64,000 nt of DNA from Paraurantiacibacter namhicola (GCF_001687545.1 NZ_CP016545.1:1783001-1847000); one strand, 5' to 3'. Positions 29,341-39,037 are shown, numbered from the stretch's first letter. Translations and numbers: made by a program. Notes: generated from the sequence alone by a model not told the origin.

Positions 29341-30633
29341 CTACTCAGCCGCTTCCCGGATTGCGCTTTCGCGTTCGGCGATGCGGCGCTCCATTTCGGG
29401 GCGGAAGTGCTTGATCAGGCCCTGGATCGGCCAAGCGGCGGCATCGCCCAGCGCGCAGATCGTGTGGCCTTCCACCTGCTTGGTCACCTGCTGCAGCATG
29501 TCGATTTCCTCGACTGCCGCCTCGCCGGTGCGCAGGCGTTCCATCACGCGCCACATCCAGCCCGTGCCTTCGCGGCAGGGCGTGCACTGGCCGCAGCTTT
29601 CGTGCTTGTAAAAATAGCTGATGCGGGAAATGGCGCGCACGATATCGGTGGACTTGTCCATCACGATGACCGCTGCGGTGCCGAGGCCGCTGCCGACTTC
29701 CTTCAGGCCGTCGAAATCCATCGGCGCGTCCATGATCTGCTCGGCCGGGACCAGCGGGACGGAGGATCCGCCCGGGATCACGGCGAGAAGGTTATCCCAC
29801 CCGCCGGTGATGCCGCCGCAATGCTTCTCGATCAGCTCGCGGAAGGGGATGCTCATCGCCTCCTCCACCACGCAGGGCTTCTCGACATGGCCGGAGATCT
29901 GGAAGAGCTTGGTGCCCTTGTTGTTCTCGCGCCCGAAGCTGGCGAACCACGCGCCGCCGCGCCGCATGATCGTGGGGACGACCGCGATGCTTTCGACATT
30001 GTTGACCGTGGTGGGGCAGCCATAGAGGCCCGCGCCTGCCGGGAACGGCGGCTTCAGGCGCGGCTGGCCCTTCTTGCCTTCAAGGCTCTCGATCATCGCG
30101 GTTTCCTCACCGCAGATGTAAGCGCCCGCGCCGCGGTGCAGGAAGACATCGAAATCATAGCCGGACTTGGCGGCGTTCTTGCCGATCAGGCCCGCCTCGT
30201 AAGCCTCGTCGATCGCGGCCTGCATGGTCTCGGCCTCGCGGATGTATTCGCCGCGGATGTAGATATAGGCCGCGCGCGCACGCATGGCGAAACCGGCGAT
30301 CAGCGCGCCTTCGATCAGCTTGTGCGGATCGTGGCGGATAATCTCGCGGTCCTTGCAGGAACCGGGCTCGGATTCATCGGCATTGATGACCAGGAAGCTG
30401 GGCCGTCCGTCCTTCGATTCCTTGGGCATGAAGGACCATTTCATGCCGGTGGGGAAGCCTGCCCCGCCTCGCCCGCGCAGGCCGGAGGCTTTCACCTCGT
30501 CGATGATGGCATCCTGGCCACGCGCGATGATGGCCTTGGTATCGTCCCAGTCGCCGCGCTTCTGCGCAGCGTCCAGGTTCCACGGCTGGAAGCCATAAAG
30601 GTTGGTGAAGATACGGTCTTTATCGGCGAGCAT
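29341..30633 (-). CDS. nuoF: NADH-quinone oxidoreductase subunit F
   Basis: 430 aa flavoprotein that oxidises [21 protein letters not shown] and [19 protein letters not shown] form the FMN/NADH site, and the 4Fe-4S cluster N3 ligands are in [11 protein letters not shown] plus a later Cys ([13 protein letters not shown]). The start shares one base with the stop of the 45-aa gene. After its stop there is a 135-bp gap and then the four-gene insertion, not nuoG as usual. Confidence 0.96.
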   Translation of the reverse strand: MLADKDRIFTNLYGFQPWNLDAAQKRGDWDDTKAIIARGQDAIIDEVKASGLRGRGGAGFPTGMKWSFMPKESKDGRPSFLVINADESEPGSCKDREIIRHDPHKLIEGALIAGFAMRARAAYIYIRGEYIREAETMQAAIDEAYEAGLIGKNAAKSGYDFDVFLHRGAGAYICGEETAMIESLEGKKGQPRLKPPFPAGAGLYGCPTTVNNVESIAVVPTIMRRGGAWFASFGRENNKGTKLFQISGHVEKPCVVEEAMSIPFRELIEKHCGGITGGWDNLLAVIPGGSSVPLVPAEQIMDAPMDFDGLKEVGSGLGTAAVIVMDKSTDIVRAISRISYFYKHESCGQCTPCREGTGWMWRVMERLRTGEAAVEEIDMLQQVTKQVEGHTICALGDAAAWPIQGLIKHFRPEMERRIAERESAIREAAE

Positions 30634-30770
30634 CAGAAATTACCCTGCGACAGAAAGTAGAGCGCGGCGAGGATCACCACGACGATAACGCCGAACTTGG
30701 CCACACCCATCAGCAGTTTCCATGCGATGAAGATGACAACAAGCGCGATCAGGATCGTGGCTATGCTCAT
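30633..30770 (-). CDS. Tiny two-helix membrane protein (45 aa) before nuoF
   Basis: 45 aa, too short for most gene finders. Its ATG at 30770 overlaps the stop of the 56-aa gene by 4 nt, and its TGA shares a base with the nuoF ATG. It is almost wholly hydrophobic: a helix in [20 protein letters not shown], a short basic turn (MGVAK), a second helix ([15 protein letters not shown]) and the tail SQGNF. The exact fit at both ends is strong evidence that it is translated. No known family. It could be a small accessory subunit or assembly factor of complex I; that is inference. Confidence 0.7.
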   Translation of the reverse strand: MSIATILIALVVIFIAWKLLMGVAKFGVIVVVILAALYFLSQGNF

Positions 30771-30937
30771 GCTGCGTCGCCACCGTCCTTGTTACTTTTG
30801 AACAGGCTGAATGCGCCAAACAGGAAGGCCAGCAGGAACCAGACGATCCAGCCACCGCCTTGCAGCAGCTTCACGACACCGACGCCGAGAAAAATGGCGC
30901 CAATCAGCGGAAATCCGCGCTTCTTCAAGCCGTCCAT
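30767..30937 (-). CDS. Tiny two-helix membrane protein (56 aa) after nuoE
   Basis: 56 aa. The ATG at 30937 shares one base with the nuoE stop, and the stop overlaps the 45-aa gene by 4 nt. It opens MDGLKKRGFPLIGAIFLGVG, with a helix about 9-25, then QGGG, a Trp/Phe-rich second helix (WIVWFLLAFLFGAFSLF) and a charged tail ([10 protein letters not shown]). It looks like a small hairpin membrane protein. No family recognised. Together with the 45-aa gene it forms a micro-protein pair in the NADH-module part of the operon, which is odd because NuoE and NuoF are soluble subunits. Confidence 0.72.
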   Translation of the reverse strand: MDGLKKRGFPLIGAIFLGVGVVKLLQGGGWIVWFLLAFLFGAFSLFKSNKDGGDAA

Positions 30938-31605
30938 CACCATTCACTCCGGTAATCGTGGTTCTCGGTGACCATGTCCTTCAGCGTGGTCGGCCCGCCG
31001 CTCGGCTCGCTGGTGTGGCGGCCGGGTTCCTGCGTGCCTTCCTTCGGCGTCTCGCCCGCGGCCAGCGCGTCCAGCACGGCATCAAGGCGATCCACCGTCA
31101 GGTCTTCGTAATTGCCGTCATTGATCTGGACCATCGGCGCGGTGGCGCAATTGCCCATGCATTCCACCTCGGTCAGCGTCCAAAGGCCATCGTCGGTGGT
31201 GTGGCCCTTCTTCATCCCGCGAGCATAGCAGGCACCCAGGATATCGTCGGACCCGCGCAGCATGCACGGTGTGGTGCCGCAGACCTGCACATGGAATTTG
31301 CCGACCGGCGCGAGGTTGTACATCGTGTAGAAGGTCGCGACTTCCAGCACGCGGATCACCGGCATGCCGAGATAATCGGCGATATATTCCATCACCGGCA
31401 GCGGCAGCCATCCCTGCGTATCGGTCTCCGCCCCGACCTGCCGCTGGGCAAGGTCGAGCAGCGGCATGACGGCCGATTTCTGCCGCCCTTCCGGATAGCG
31501 CGCGATGGCAGTGTCGGCCTTCGCCTTCGTCTCCTCGGAGAACGTCCAGTCGCCCCAGCGCTTGCGCAGTTCGGGCGTATCGGGTGCGGGTGCGCGGTCA
31601 GCCAT
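30937..31605 (-). CDS. nuoE: NADH-quinone oxidoreductase subunit E
   Basis: 222 aa thioredoxin-like 2Fe-2S subunit (cluster N1a). The four ligands are in CGTTPCMLRGS and CMGNCATAP. The tail (about 185-222, with EPGRHTSEPSGGPT) is longer than in E. coli, as in mitochondrial 24-kDa homologues. It starts one base into the stop of the exported 157-aa protein's gene (TAATG). Confidence 0.95.
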   Translation of the reverse strand: MADRAPAPDTPELRKRWGDWTFSEETKAKADTAIARYPEGRQKSAVMPLLDLAQRQVGAETDTQGWLPLPVMEYIADYLGMPVIRVLEVATFYTMYNLAPVGKFHVQVCGTTPCMLRGSDDILGACYARGMKKGHTTDDGLWTLTEVECMGNCATAPMVQINDGNYEDLTVDRLDAVLDALAAGETPKEGTQEPGRHTSEPSGGPTTLKDMVTENHDYRSEW

Positions 31606-32078
31606 TAATTTTCGCTTTTAATCCAAATTGTTCTGTCCGGCGCGAAGTCACGCACCTGACGCGGCTTATCGCTTTCGAAATCCACGATACTGAAACCGTC
31701 TTCGACATCGCCACATGCCCACTCGACGCGAACTGCGTCCATGCCCTTGTATGCATACAGATCACGGACCGCACATTCGCTTCTCCACGTAACCCTATGC
31801 GTCGATATTGCGGCGCACATACCGTCAGAACAATCGTTAGCTACAACGAGAAAAGGCAATTCTTCGCCAGCGAGCATTTTGCCGACAATCTCCGCACGCG
31901 CTTCGTCGACTGGTGATGCCCCTACATCTCCAAAAGTATATTCGGTTTCCCAGTATCCGCGATCATTCAATACCGAATTGCCGGCGACCAACCCTTCGCC
32001 ATGCGCGTATTCGATCACATCGCCGGGTAGATAGGGCGCAGTAGCGACCACCGCTGCTGCAAGCAGCAATTTAATCAC
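31605..32078 (-). CDS. Exported cysteine-containing protein between nuoD and nuoE
   Basis: 157 aa. A short hydrophobic N-terminus ([20 protein letters not shown]) looks like a signal peptide, with no clear cleavage site. The rest is hydrophilic with four cysteines after the leader ([16 protein letters not shown]), which would suit two disulfides in the periplasm. It overlaps nuoD by 4 nt and nuoE by 1 nt, so it is made with the peripheral arm. Its base composition is visibly less GC-rich than the nuo genes beside it, which hints at later acquisition. No family recognised. Confidence 0.75.
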   Translation of the reverse strand: MIKLLLAAAVVATAPYLPGDVIEYAHGEGLVAGNSVLNDRGYWETEYTFGDVGASPVDEARAEIVGKMLAGEELPFLVVANDCSDGMCAAISTHRVTWRSECAVRDLYAYKGMDAVRVEWACGDVEDGFSIVDFESDKPRQVRDFAPDRTIWIKSEN

Positions 32079-33292
32079 CGGTCACACTCCCCGAACACGA
32101 CGTCGATTGCGCCGAGGATGGCGGTGGCGTCGGGCAGCATGTGGCCCCTCGTCATCATTTCCATCGCCTGGAGGTGACTGAAGGCGGTGGGGCGGATCTT
32201 GCAGCGATAGGGTTTGTTGCTGCCGTCGCTGACCAGGAACACGCCGAATTCGCCCTTGGGGCTTTCGGTCGCGACATACACTTCGCCCGCCGGCACGTGG
32301 AAGCCTTCGGTGTAGAGCTTGAAGTGGTGGATCAGCGCTTCCATCGACTGCTTCATCTCCGCGCGCTTGGGCGGGGAGACCTTGCGGTCGGAGCTGGCGA
32401 TGGGCCCTTCCGGGATTTCCGCCAGGCATTGCTTGATGATCTTGGCGCTCTGGTAGACTTCCTGAACGCGGACCATGAAGCGGTCGTAGCAGTCCGAATT
32501 CGTGCCCACCGGGATGTCGAAGTCCATCCGGTCATACACGTCGTAAGGCTGCGATTTGCGCAGGTCCCACGGGATGCCGGCGGCGCGGATCATCGGGCCG
32601 CTAAAGCCCCAGGCCAGCGCGTCTTCCTTGCTGACATGGGCGATATCGACATTGCGCTGCTTGAAGATGCGGTTGTCGATGACGAGGCTCATCGCGTCGC
32701 CGAACAGTTCGGGCAGGCGCGTGTCGACCCAGTCGCCGATGTCCGTCAGCAGCTTCAGCGGCACATCCTGGTGGACGCCGCCCGGGCGCAGGTAAGCGTG
32801 GTGCATGCGCGCGCCGCTCATCCGCTCGAAGAAATTCATGCAGTCTTCGCGCAGCTCGAACACCCAGAGGTTGGGCGTCATCGCGCCCACGTCCATCACA
32901 TGTGCGCCGATGTTGAGCATGTGGTTGCAGATGCGCGTAAGCTCCGCAAACAGCACGCGAAGGTACTGCGCGCGCTCCGGAACCTCGACGTTCAGCAGCT
33001 TCTCGATGGCGAGGATGTAGCTGTATTCCTGCGCCAGCGGGCTGCAGTAATCGAGCCGGTCGAAATAGGGCAGCGCCTGCAGGTATGTCTTGTGCTCGAT
33101 CAGCTTCTCGGTGCCGCGGTGCAGCAGGCCGATATGCGGATCGACACGCTCCACGATCTCGCCGTCCAGTTCCATCACCATGCGCAATACGCCGTGCGCT
33201 GCGGGATGCTGCGGACCGAAATTGATCGTGTAGCTGGAAATAACCTCGTCGCCGGTGGTCGGCGCGTCTTCCAGGACCATTGAATGACTCAT
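32075..33292 (-). CDS. nuoD: NADH-quinone oxidoreductase subunit D
   Basis: 405 aa, the 49-kDa quinone-site subunit related to NiFe-hydrogenase large subunits. Recognisable stretches are [41 protein letters not shown] and the C-terminal [15 protein letters not shown]. The ATG at 33292 ([10 protein letters not shown]) overlaps the stop of the lipoprotein gene by 4 nt, so it is preferred over one five codons upstream. C and D are separate genes, not the fused NuoCD of E. coli. Confidence 0.96.
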   Translation of the reverse strand: MSHSMVLEDAPTTGDEVISSYTINFGPQHPAAHGVLRMVMELDGEIVERVDPHIGLLHRGTEKLIEHKTYLQALPYFDRLDYCSPLAQEYSYILAIEKLLNVEVPERAQYLRVLFAELTRICNHMLNIGAHVMDVGAMTPNLWVFELREDCMNFFERMSGARMHHAYLRPGGVHQDVPLKLLTDIGDWVDTRLPELFGDAMSLVIDNRIFKQRNVDIAHVSKEDALAWGFSGPMIRAAGIPWDLRKSQPYDVYDRMDFDIPVGTNSDCYDRFMVRVQEVYQSAKIIKQCLAEIPEGPIASSDRKVSPPKRAEMKQSMEALIHHFKLYTEGFHVPAGEVYVATESPKGEFGVFLVSDGSNKPYRCKIRPTAFSHLQAMEMMTRGHMLPDATAILGAIDVVFGECDR

Positions 33293-33879
33293 ACGCCGCA
33301 AGTCCATGTGCCGGAGCGATAAACGCGTTCGGGGCCAAGGCCGCTGCGGACGGAAAGGTCGGCCGGCCAGCGCACGCTTTCGGCGCCATAAGCCTCGCCC
33401 TCGCCCGCGCCGCGGCGCACTTCCACGCTGATCGTGCCGTCCGTCAGGCTGGGCCCTTCGGTCACGTAGTCAGCGCCAGTGGTTTCCTCGCCCTGCAGCA
33501 GCATGTCTTCCGCATCGACCTGGACGACGCCCTTGGCGCGCGAAATCTCGTTATCGCGGGCACCGGCCACCAGCAGCGTAACATCGCCCAGTGCGAAGGT
33601 GCACGCGCCCATGGTGGGTCCGAGGTCTACGGCCTGCGTATCGGCAATCGGCTGCAGCATGGGCGGAGCGGGCGTTTCCGCACCGCCGGCCACTGCCACA
33701 ACGTCGCCTTCCAGATTGACCAGCGAGGGATCGTCCAGCGCAGTTACGCTTTCGCGCTCCTGATCGGTCGTCAGCGTTTCCACGCCGTCTTCGTCGCCCG
33801 GGTTGGCATCGCCGGAACCGCAGGCGGCCAGCGCGAGTGAAAGCGGCAACGCCGCCAGCAGGATGGAACTACGGATCAT
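33289..33879 (-). CDS. Lipoprotein between nuoC and nuoD
   Basis: 196 aa from the ATG at 33879. A type II signal peptide ([20 protein letters not shown]) puts a lipidated Cys at residue 20, followed by an acidic linker ([18 protein letters not shown]). The mature part has two more cysteines (MGACTFALG and the C-terminal TWTCGV), possibly a disulfide. It overlaps both nuoC and nuoD by 4 nt. Function unknown; that a lipoprotein is translationally coupled to cytoplasmic-arm subunits is unusual. Confidence 0.8.
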   Translation of the reverse strand: MIRSSILLAALPLSLALAACGSGDANPGDEDGVETLTTDQERESVTALDDPSLVNLEGDVVAVAGGAETPAPPMLQPIADTQAVDLGPTMGACTFALGDVTLLVAGARDNEISRAKGVVQVDAEDMLLQGEETTGADYVTEGPSLTDGTISVEVRRGAGEGEAYGAESVRWPADLSVRSGLGPERVYRSGTWTCGV

Positions 33880-34727
33880 GCCTTGTCCTCCTCGATTTCG
33901 GTCGCACCGGGATTGTCGCGGCCCTTGCCCTTGCGCGGGGCCTTGCCCTTGCGGTCCTCGGTAGGTTCGGGCGCGTCGGGCTCCTCGACGCCGGTGTCTT
34001 CCTCGGCCGGCGAACCGGCAGAGACCTTCTCCGCAGCCTTGGCGTCGGTTTTCGGGCCTGCGCCGGTCTGCTTCGGGCTCTCGGTCGTCTTGGGCTCGTC
34101 CACCGGCGGGGTGCTGGCCTTCTCGTCGCCCGGCAGCACGTAATCCGCGCCTTCCCATGGGGACATGAAGTCGAAAGTGCGCAGGTCCTGCGCCAGCTTC
34201 ACCGGCTCGTACACCACGCGCTTCTCCTCCTCGGAGTAACGCAGTTCGTGATAGCCGGTGAGCGGGAAGTCCTTGCGGAAAGGATGCCCTTCGAAGCCAT
34301 AATCTGTCAGGATGCGGCGCAGGTCCGTATTCCCGTCGAACAGCACACCGTACATGTCGAACACTTCACGCTCCAGCCAGCCGGCATTGGGCCAGAGGGT
34401 CGTGACGGTGGGCACGGGCGTCGCCTCGTCCGTGGAGCACTTCAGCATCACACGGTGGTTCTTCGTGACGGAGAGCAGCATGTAAACCACTTCGAACCGC
34501 TCGGGGCGGCCCGGATAGTCGACACCGGCGATTTCCATCAGCTGCTGGTATTCATGCTCGTCCCGCAGCGTGCGCAGGGCATCCTCGATGCCATCGCGCT
34601 GCACGGTGAACAGCAGCTCGCCGTGCTCTTCGTGCGCAGACACCAGCGCATCGCCGATGGCGGCGGACAGCGTATCGGCCACACCATCGTTGGAGGCATA
34701 TTTCGGGGCGGAGTGCAGGACTGTCAT
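33876..34727 (-). CDS. nuoC: NADH-quinone oxidoreductase subunit C, with long disordered tail
   Basis: 283 aa. Residues 1-190 are the 30-kDa subunit fold, with the signature [20 protein letters not shown] followed by [18 protein letters not shown]. Residues 195-283 form a low-complexity extension of Pro, Glu, Lys, Thr and Ala ([30 protein letters not shown]) that most NuoC proteins lack. It starts in a 4-nt overlap with nuoB. Confidence 0.95.
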   Translation of the reverse strand: MTVLHSAPKYASNDGVADTLSAAIGDALVSAHEEHGELLFTVQRDGIEDALRTLRDEHEYQQLMEIAGVDYPGRPERFEVVYMLLSVTKNHRVMLKCSTDEATPVPTVTTLWPNAGWLEREVFDMYGVLFDGNTDLRRILTDYGFEGHPFRKDFPLTGYHELRYSEEEKRVVYEPVKLAQDLRTFDFMSPWEGADYVLPGDEKASTPPVDEPKTTESPKQTGAGPKTDAKAAEKVSAGSPAEEDTGVEEPDAPEPTEDRKGKAPRKGKGRDNPGATEIEEDKA

Positions 34728-35302
34728 CGTTCGATCGTCCCTTCGCGGCGGATCTTCCGCTGCAATTGCATCACGCCGTAAAGCAGCGCCTCAGCCGTGG
34801 GCGGGCAGCCGGGAATGTAGATGTCCACCGGCACGATGCGGTCGCATCCTCGCACCACGGAATAGCTGTAGTGGTAATAACCGCCGCCATTGGCGCAGCT
34901 GCCCATGGAGATGACGTATTTCGGGCTGCTCATCTGGTCATAGACCTTCCGCAGCGCCGGGGCCATCTTGTTGCACAGCGTGCCAGCCACGATCATCACA
35001 TCGCTCTGGCGCGGGGATGCGCGCGGGGCGACGCCGAAGCGCTCCATGTCGTAACGCGGCATGTTGACGTGGATCATCTCCACGGCGCAACATGCCAGGC
35101 CGAAGGTCATCCACCACAGCGAGCCGGTACGGGCCCACTGGAACAAGTCTTCGGTGCTGGTGACCAGGAAGCCCTTGTCATTCACCTCTGCCTGCATGGC
35201 GTTGAAGTATTCGGCATCGGGCAGGCGCACTTCGCCGGGCTTGGCCGTCGGCTGCACCAAGGCGTCGCGGCCATAGGGGGATTGGGTGATCTGCTCGCTC
35301 AT
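34724..35302 (-). CDS. nuoB: NADH-quinone oxidoreductase subunit B
   Basis: 192 aa, carries the terminal 4Fe-4S cluster N2 that reduces quinone. The ligands are the tandem cysteines in [11 protein letters not shown] and the later [10 protein letters not shown] and [11 protein letters not shown]. The ATG at 35302 (MSEQITQSP) lies one base after the nuoA stop and is chosen over a start 12 codons upstream. Confidence 0.96.
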   Translation of the reverse strand: MSEQITQSPYGRDALVQPTAKPGEVRLPDAEYFNAMQAEVNDKGFLVTSTEDLFQWARTGSLWWMTFGLACCAVEMIHVNMPRYDMERFGVAPRASPRQSDVMIVAGTLCNKMAPALRKVYDQMSSPKYVISMGSCANGGGYYHYSYSVVRGCDRIVPVDIYIPGCPPTAEALLYGVMQLQRKIRREGTIER

Positions 35303-35303
35303 G

Positions 35304-35678
35304 TCATTCCCACTCCAGCGCGCCTTTCTTCCACTCATATGCGAAGCCGACCGCCAGGATCAGCAGGAAGATCATCATGCCGATCCAGCCGGTCCAGCCG
35401 GTGGTTTCCAGGCTGACCGCCCAAGGGAACAGGAAGGCTGCTTCCAGGTCGAAGATGATGAACAGGATTGCGACGAGATAGAAGCGCACATCGAAACGGC
35501 TGCGCGAGTCTTCGAAGGCGGGAAAGCCGCATTCGTACTCACTCAGCTTCTCGGCATTGGGCTTGTGCGCGCCGGTCAGGCGGCTGACGCCCATCGGAAG
35601 GAAGACGAACGCTGCCGAAAGCACCACGGCAATGCCGAGGAACAGCAGGATCGGGAGATATTGACCTAGGTCGACCAA
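35304..35678 (-). CDS. nuoA: NADH-quinone oxidoreductase subunit A
   Basis: 124 aa, three membrane helices, with the conserved [20 protein letters not shown] loop that contacts the quinone site and [13 protein letters not shown]. It is the first gene of the nuo operon and starts with TTG at 35678: no ATG or GTG is available, since the only upstream ATG in frame is followed at once by TGA. A weak start codon on the lead gene may limit expression of the coupled genes behind it. Confidence 0.93.
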   Translation of the reverse strand: MVDLGQYLPILLFLGIAVVLSAAFVFLPMGVSRLTGAHKPNAEKLSEYECGFPAFEDSRSRFDVRFYLVAILFIIFDLEAAFLFPWAVSLETTGWTGWIGMMIFLLILAVGFAYEWKKGALEWE

Positions 35679-35737
35679 GGGCCTGACTCACATGCAATTG
35701 CTATCCCGCGCGCCCTAGCCCCCGCTACGTCCGGGTT

Positions 35738-35780
35738 CAAGGGCGGGCACGGGCTTTTCGCCAAGCCCGGCCCGCCTTTC
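35738..35780 (-). terminator. Strong hairpin between the aldehyde dehydrogenase gene and nuoA
   Basis: GGGCGGGCACGGGCTT (35741-35756) pairs with AAGCCCGGCCCGCC (35763-35776) around a TTCGCC loop. It lies downstream of the aldehyde dehydrogenase stop and upstream of nuoA. The T-run on the minus strand is weak, so it may be a Rho-independent terminator of low efficiency or a leader structure for nuo. Confidence 0.45.
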
Positions 35781-35808
35781 CTGCCCCAATGCGCGATCGG
35801 GGCCATAC

Positions 35809-37233
35809 TTACTTGCGCAACATCAGTTTCATCGTCTTGCGGGCACGCTCGCCATAGGGCGGCTTAATACCGGCAAGGCCTGCAATATCGACCTTGGGCT
35901 GCGTGAAGACGGACCGGGCGTGGCTGAACTCGCGGAAGCCTTCCGGGCCGTGATAGGCACCGATGCCGCTGGACCCCACGCCGCCGAAGGGCAGGTCCTC
36001 TGCGGTGACATGGAACACCACGTCATTCACCGTGACGCCGCCCGATATGGTACGGGACAGCACCTGCTCACGCTCCGCATTGTCGCTGCCGAAGAAATAC
36101 AGGCCCAGCGGCCGGTCGCGGCTGTTGATGTAGTCGATCGCCTCGTCCAGCGTCTCGTAAGTCTTGATCGGCAGGACCGGCCCGAAGATTTCCTCTTCCA
36201 TGCAGGCAAGGCTGTCGGACGGATTGCGTACGATAGTCAGCGGCAGCTTGCGCTTGTCGGCTGAAGCCGTACCGCCCGGTGCAATCTCCACCACATCCGC
36301 CCCGCCCGCCTTTGCGTCTGCCACCATGTCGCGCAGCCTCTCGGCCTTGTCGTCGGTGATGATGGTTGCATAGTCCTCGTTCTCGGTAAGATCCGGATAC
36401 TGGTCCATCATGGCCAGCTCCAGCGCGGCGATGACGCCTTCTTCCATGTCTGCGGGCACGAGCAGGTAATCGGGCGCGAGGCAGATCTGGCCCGCATTCA
36501 TCATCTTGCCCATGACGATCCGCTCACCCGCCCGCGTCAAATCCGCACTGCGGCCGATGACGACGGGGCTTTTCCCGCCGAGTTCCAGGGTGACCGGAGT
36601 AAGGTTATCGGCAGCGGCCTGCATCACCTTGCGCCCGGTCTCGGTGGAGCCGGTGAAGACCAGGTGATCGAAGGGCAGCGCGCTGAAGGCCTGCGCCACA
36701 TCCGGGCCGCCGGCGGCCACGGCCACTTCGTCCGGGCGGAACTTCTCGGCAATCAGCCGCGCCATGACTTCGCTGGTCTTGGGCGTGAATTCGCTGGGCT
36801 TCAGCATGGCGCGATTGCCGGCTGCCAGCACCTGCGCCAGCGGACCGAAGGCCAGGTTCACCGGGAAATTCCACGGGCTCAGGATGCCCACGACGCCCTT
36901 CGGCTCGAAGCGCAGCTCCGCCTTGCCACCCAGCGCGCCCAGGGGGAATTGCACCTTGCGCTTTTCCGGCTTGGCCCAGCCCTTCAGGTTGGAAAGGCAG
37001 TATTTGGCGAAGTTCACCGTCGCCATGATGTCGGTCACCATGCTCTGCGTCCATGCGCGGTTGCCGAAGTCCTCGCTCATGGCGGCGCAGAGCTCATCCG
37101 CATTGTCCACCATCAGCGCCACAAGGCGCTCTATGCGGTCGCGGCGGACGGAAAGCGGTTCGGGACGCGCAGCCATAAAAGCGGCGCGCTGCGCCTTCAG
37201 CATGGGTTCGAGTTCTTCGGGAGTGGTGGTCAT
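35809..37233 (-). CDS. Aldehyde dehydrogenase, coniferyl-aldehyde type
   Basis: 474 aa NAD(P)-dependent aldehyde dehydrogenase, close in style to class 3 and coniferyl aldehyde dehydrogenases (short, no N-terminal extension). Catalytic Cys251 is in NAGQICLAPDY, general base Glu217 in LELGGKSP, and the cofactor-binding segment is VVGILSPWNFPVNL. The ATG at 37233 (MTTTPEELEPML) is used; a longer frame adds 14 residues. It is divergent from the thiolase gene, with 140 bp between the starts. The true substrate cannot be told from sequence. Confidence 0.85.
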   Translation of the reverse strand: MTTTPEELEPMLKAQRAAFMAARPEPLSVRRDRIERLVALMVDNADELCAAMSEDFGNRAWTQSMVTDIMATVNFAKYCLSNLKGWAKPEKRKVQFPLGALGGKAELRFEPKGVVGILSPWNFPVNLAFGPLAQVLAAGNRAMLKPSEFTPKTSEVMARLIAEKFRPDEVAVAAGGPDVAQAFSALPFDHLVFTGSTETGRKVMQAAADNLTPVTLELGGKSPVVIGRSADLTRAGERIVMGKMMNAGQICLAPDYLLVPADMEEGVIAALELAMMDQYPDLTENEDYATIITDDKAERLRDMVADAKAGGADVVEIAPGGTASADKRKLPLTIVRNPSDSLACMEEEIFGPVLPIKTYETLDEAIDYINSRDRPLGLYFFGSDNAEREQVLSRTISGGVTVNDVVFHVTAEDLPFGGVGSSGIGAYHGPEGFREFSHARSVFTQPKVDIAGLAGIKPPYGERARKTMKLMLRK

Positions 37234-37373
37234 CGGGAAATATGCTCCGGCTGGCGGGTTTATGTGTTCGAGCATCCAACGGGCGGCGTTTGCTTTTGTT
37301 GCATCGCACCACTAATTCGATGCCCGAACATATCTCTACGACCACCCAGACCCTTCGAAAGGCAGGACTTCCC

Positions 37374-38570
37374 ATGGCCGCATTCTCCGCAAACGACCCG
37401 ATCGTGATCCTCTCCTACGCCCGCACGCCAATGGGCGCGATGCAGGGTGCGCTTTCCGACGTCGCGGCGACGGACCTTGGCGCGACTGCCGTGAAGGCCG
37501 CCGTGGAGCGTGCCGGGATCGCCGGCGGCGATGCCAACCGCATCTACATGGGCTGCGTCCTTCCCGCGGGCCTCGGCCAGGCGCCTGCCCGCCAGGCGGC
37601 GCTGAAGGCGGACCTTCCCAAGAGCGTGCAGGCCACCACGGTCAACAAGGTCTGCGGCAGCGGCATGCAGACGGTCATCATGGCCGGCGAGGCACTGGCC
37701 AGCGGCACGATCGATATCGCCATCGCTGGCGGCATGGAGAGCATGACCAATGCGCCCTACCTGCTGAAGAAGCACCGCGGCGGCGCGCGCCTTGGCCATG
37801 ACCGCGTGTATGACCACATGTTCCTGGACGGTCTGGAAGATGCCTATGAGGAAGGCCGCGCCATGGGCACTTTCGCGCAGGACATGGCCGACAAGTACAG
37901 CCTGACGCGCGAGCAGATGGACGATTACTCCATCGCCAGCCTCGACCGGGCCAACAAGGCGATCGAAAGCGGCGCGTTCGATGACGAGATCGTCCCCGTA
38001 ACCTTCTCCACCCGCAAGGGCGATGTCACGGTCGACACCGATGAAAGCCCCAGCAAGGGCCGTCCGGACAAGATCCCGACGCTGCGCCCCGCCTTTGCCA
38101 AGGACGGCACGATCACGGCGGCGACCTCCAGCTCCATCTCCGACGGTGCGGCAGCTGTCGTGGTGGCGCGCGAGAGCGTGGCCAGGGACAAGGGCCTTAC
38201 GCCGGTCGCGAAGATCGTGGGCATGACAGCCCATGCGCAGGCTCCGGAAGAATTCACCATCGCCCCCGTCGGCGCGATCGAGAAGCTGCTGGAGCAGACC
38301 GGCTGGAGCGCGGATGACGTGGACCTGTGGGAAGTGAACGAGGCGTTTGCCTGCGTGACCATGTTCGCCATGCAGGACATCGGCATCCCGCACGAGAAGA
38401 TCAACGTGAACGGCGGCGGCACGGCGCTGGGCCATCCCATCGGTGCCAGCGGCACGCGCATCCTCGTCACCCTGCTCGCGGCCCTGAAGGCACGCGGCGG
38501 CAAGCGCGGCATTGCCAGCCTGTGCATCGGCGGCGGCGAGGCAACCGCCGTGGCCGTGGAACTTTGCTAG
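37374..38570 (+). CDS. Acetyl-CoA C-acetyltransferase (thiolase)
   Basis: 398 aa thiolase. The nucleophile Cys94 is in NKVCGSGMQT, the catalytic His is in GHPIGASGTR (about 353), and the second Cys (384) is in SLCIGGGEA. This matches biosynthetic or catabolic thiolases of the acetoacetyl-CoA type. The ATG at 37374 follows GGCAGGA; the open frame upstream is not needed. No PHB or mevalonate genes adjoin it, so the pathway is undecided. Confidence 0.93.
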   Translation: MAAFSANDPIVILSYARTPMGAMQGALSDVAATDLGATAVKAAVERAGIAGGDANRIYMGCVLPAGLGQAPARQAALKADLPKSVQATTVNKVCGSGMQTVIMAGEALASGTIDIAIAGGMESMTNAPYLLKKHRGGARLGHDRVYDHMFLDGLEDAYEEGRAMGTFAQDMADKYSLTREQMDDYSIASLDRANKAIESGAFDDEIVPVTFSTRKGDVTVDTDESPSKGRPDKIPTLRPAFAKDGTITAATSSSISDGAAAVVVARESVARDKGLTPVAKIVGMTAHAQAPEEFTIAPVGAIEKLLEQTGWSADDVDLWEVNEAFACVTMFAMQDIGIPHEKINVNGGGTALGHPIGASGTRILVTLLAALKARGGKRGIASLCIGGGEATAVAVELC

Positions 38571-38614
38571 GTTCCATTCGCTCTTTGCCTAGAATTCATG
38601 AGGAGGAATACACA

Positions 38615-39037
38615 ATGAAGAAGCTGATCCTGATCGCCGCGGCCCCGCTCGCGCTTGCCGCATGCGGAGGTTCCGACGAGGAAGCGACGACCGAAGACAC
38701 CATGGCTGCCGACAACAGCACGGTTGCCACGACGGATACCTATGTCACCGGCAACACCATGGGTGATGGCGGCGCGATGGCCGGTACTTACACCACCACC
38801 GCATCCGACGGCACGACCTCGACCGAGACGATCAATGCCGACGGCACTTATTCGGTCAGCAACGAAGCTGGTGAAGAAGTGGTCAGCGGCACGGTCGCGA
38901 CCCAGAACGGCCAGGTCTGCTACACGCCCGAAGGCGAAACCGCCTCGCTGTGCTACAACCAGACGCAGGCCGGCCCCGATGGCACCTGGGAAACCGTCAG
39001 CCAGACGGGCGAGCGTTACACCGTGACGCGCAACTGA
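38615..39037 (+). CDS. Small Thr/Ser-rich lipoprotein
   Basis: 140 aa. Signal peptide with lipobox MKKLILIAAAPLALAAC, lipidated Cys17, followed by an acidic, Thr-rich linker (DEEATTEDTMAADNST) and a compact C-terminal part with two cysteines (QVCYTPEGE, SLCYNQT) that could form a disulfide. AGGAGGA lies just before the ATG, and a clear terminator follows, so it may be its own short transcript. A family name is not recognised. Confidence 0.8.
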   Translation: MKKLILIAAAPLALAACGGSDEEATTEDTMAADNSTVATTDTYVTGNTMGDGGAMAGTYTTTASDGTTSTETINADGTYSVSNEAGEEVVSGTVATQNGQVCYTPEGETASLCYNQTQAGPDGTWETVSQTGERYTVTRN

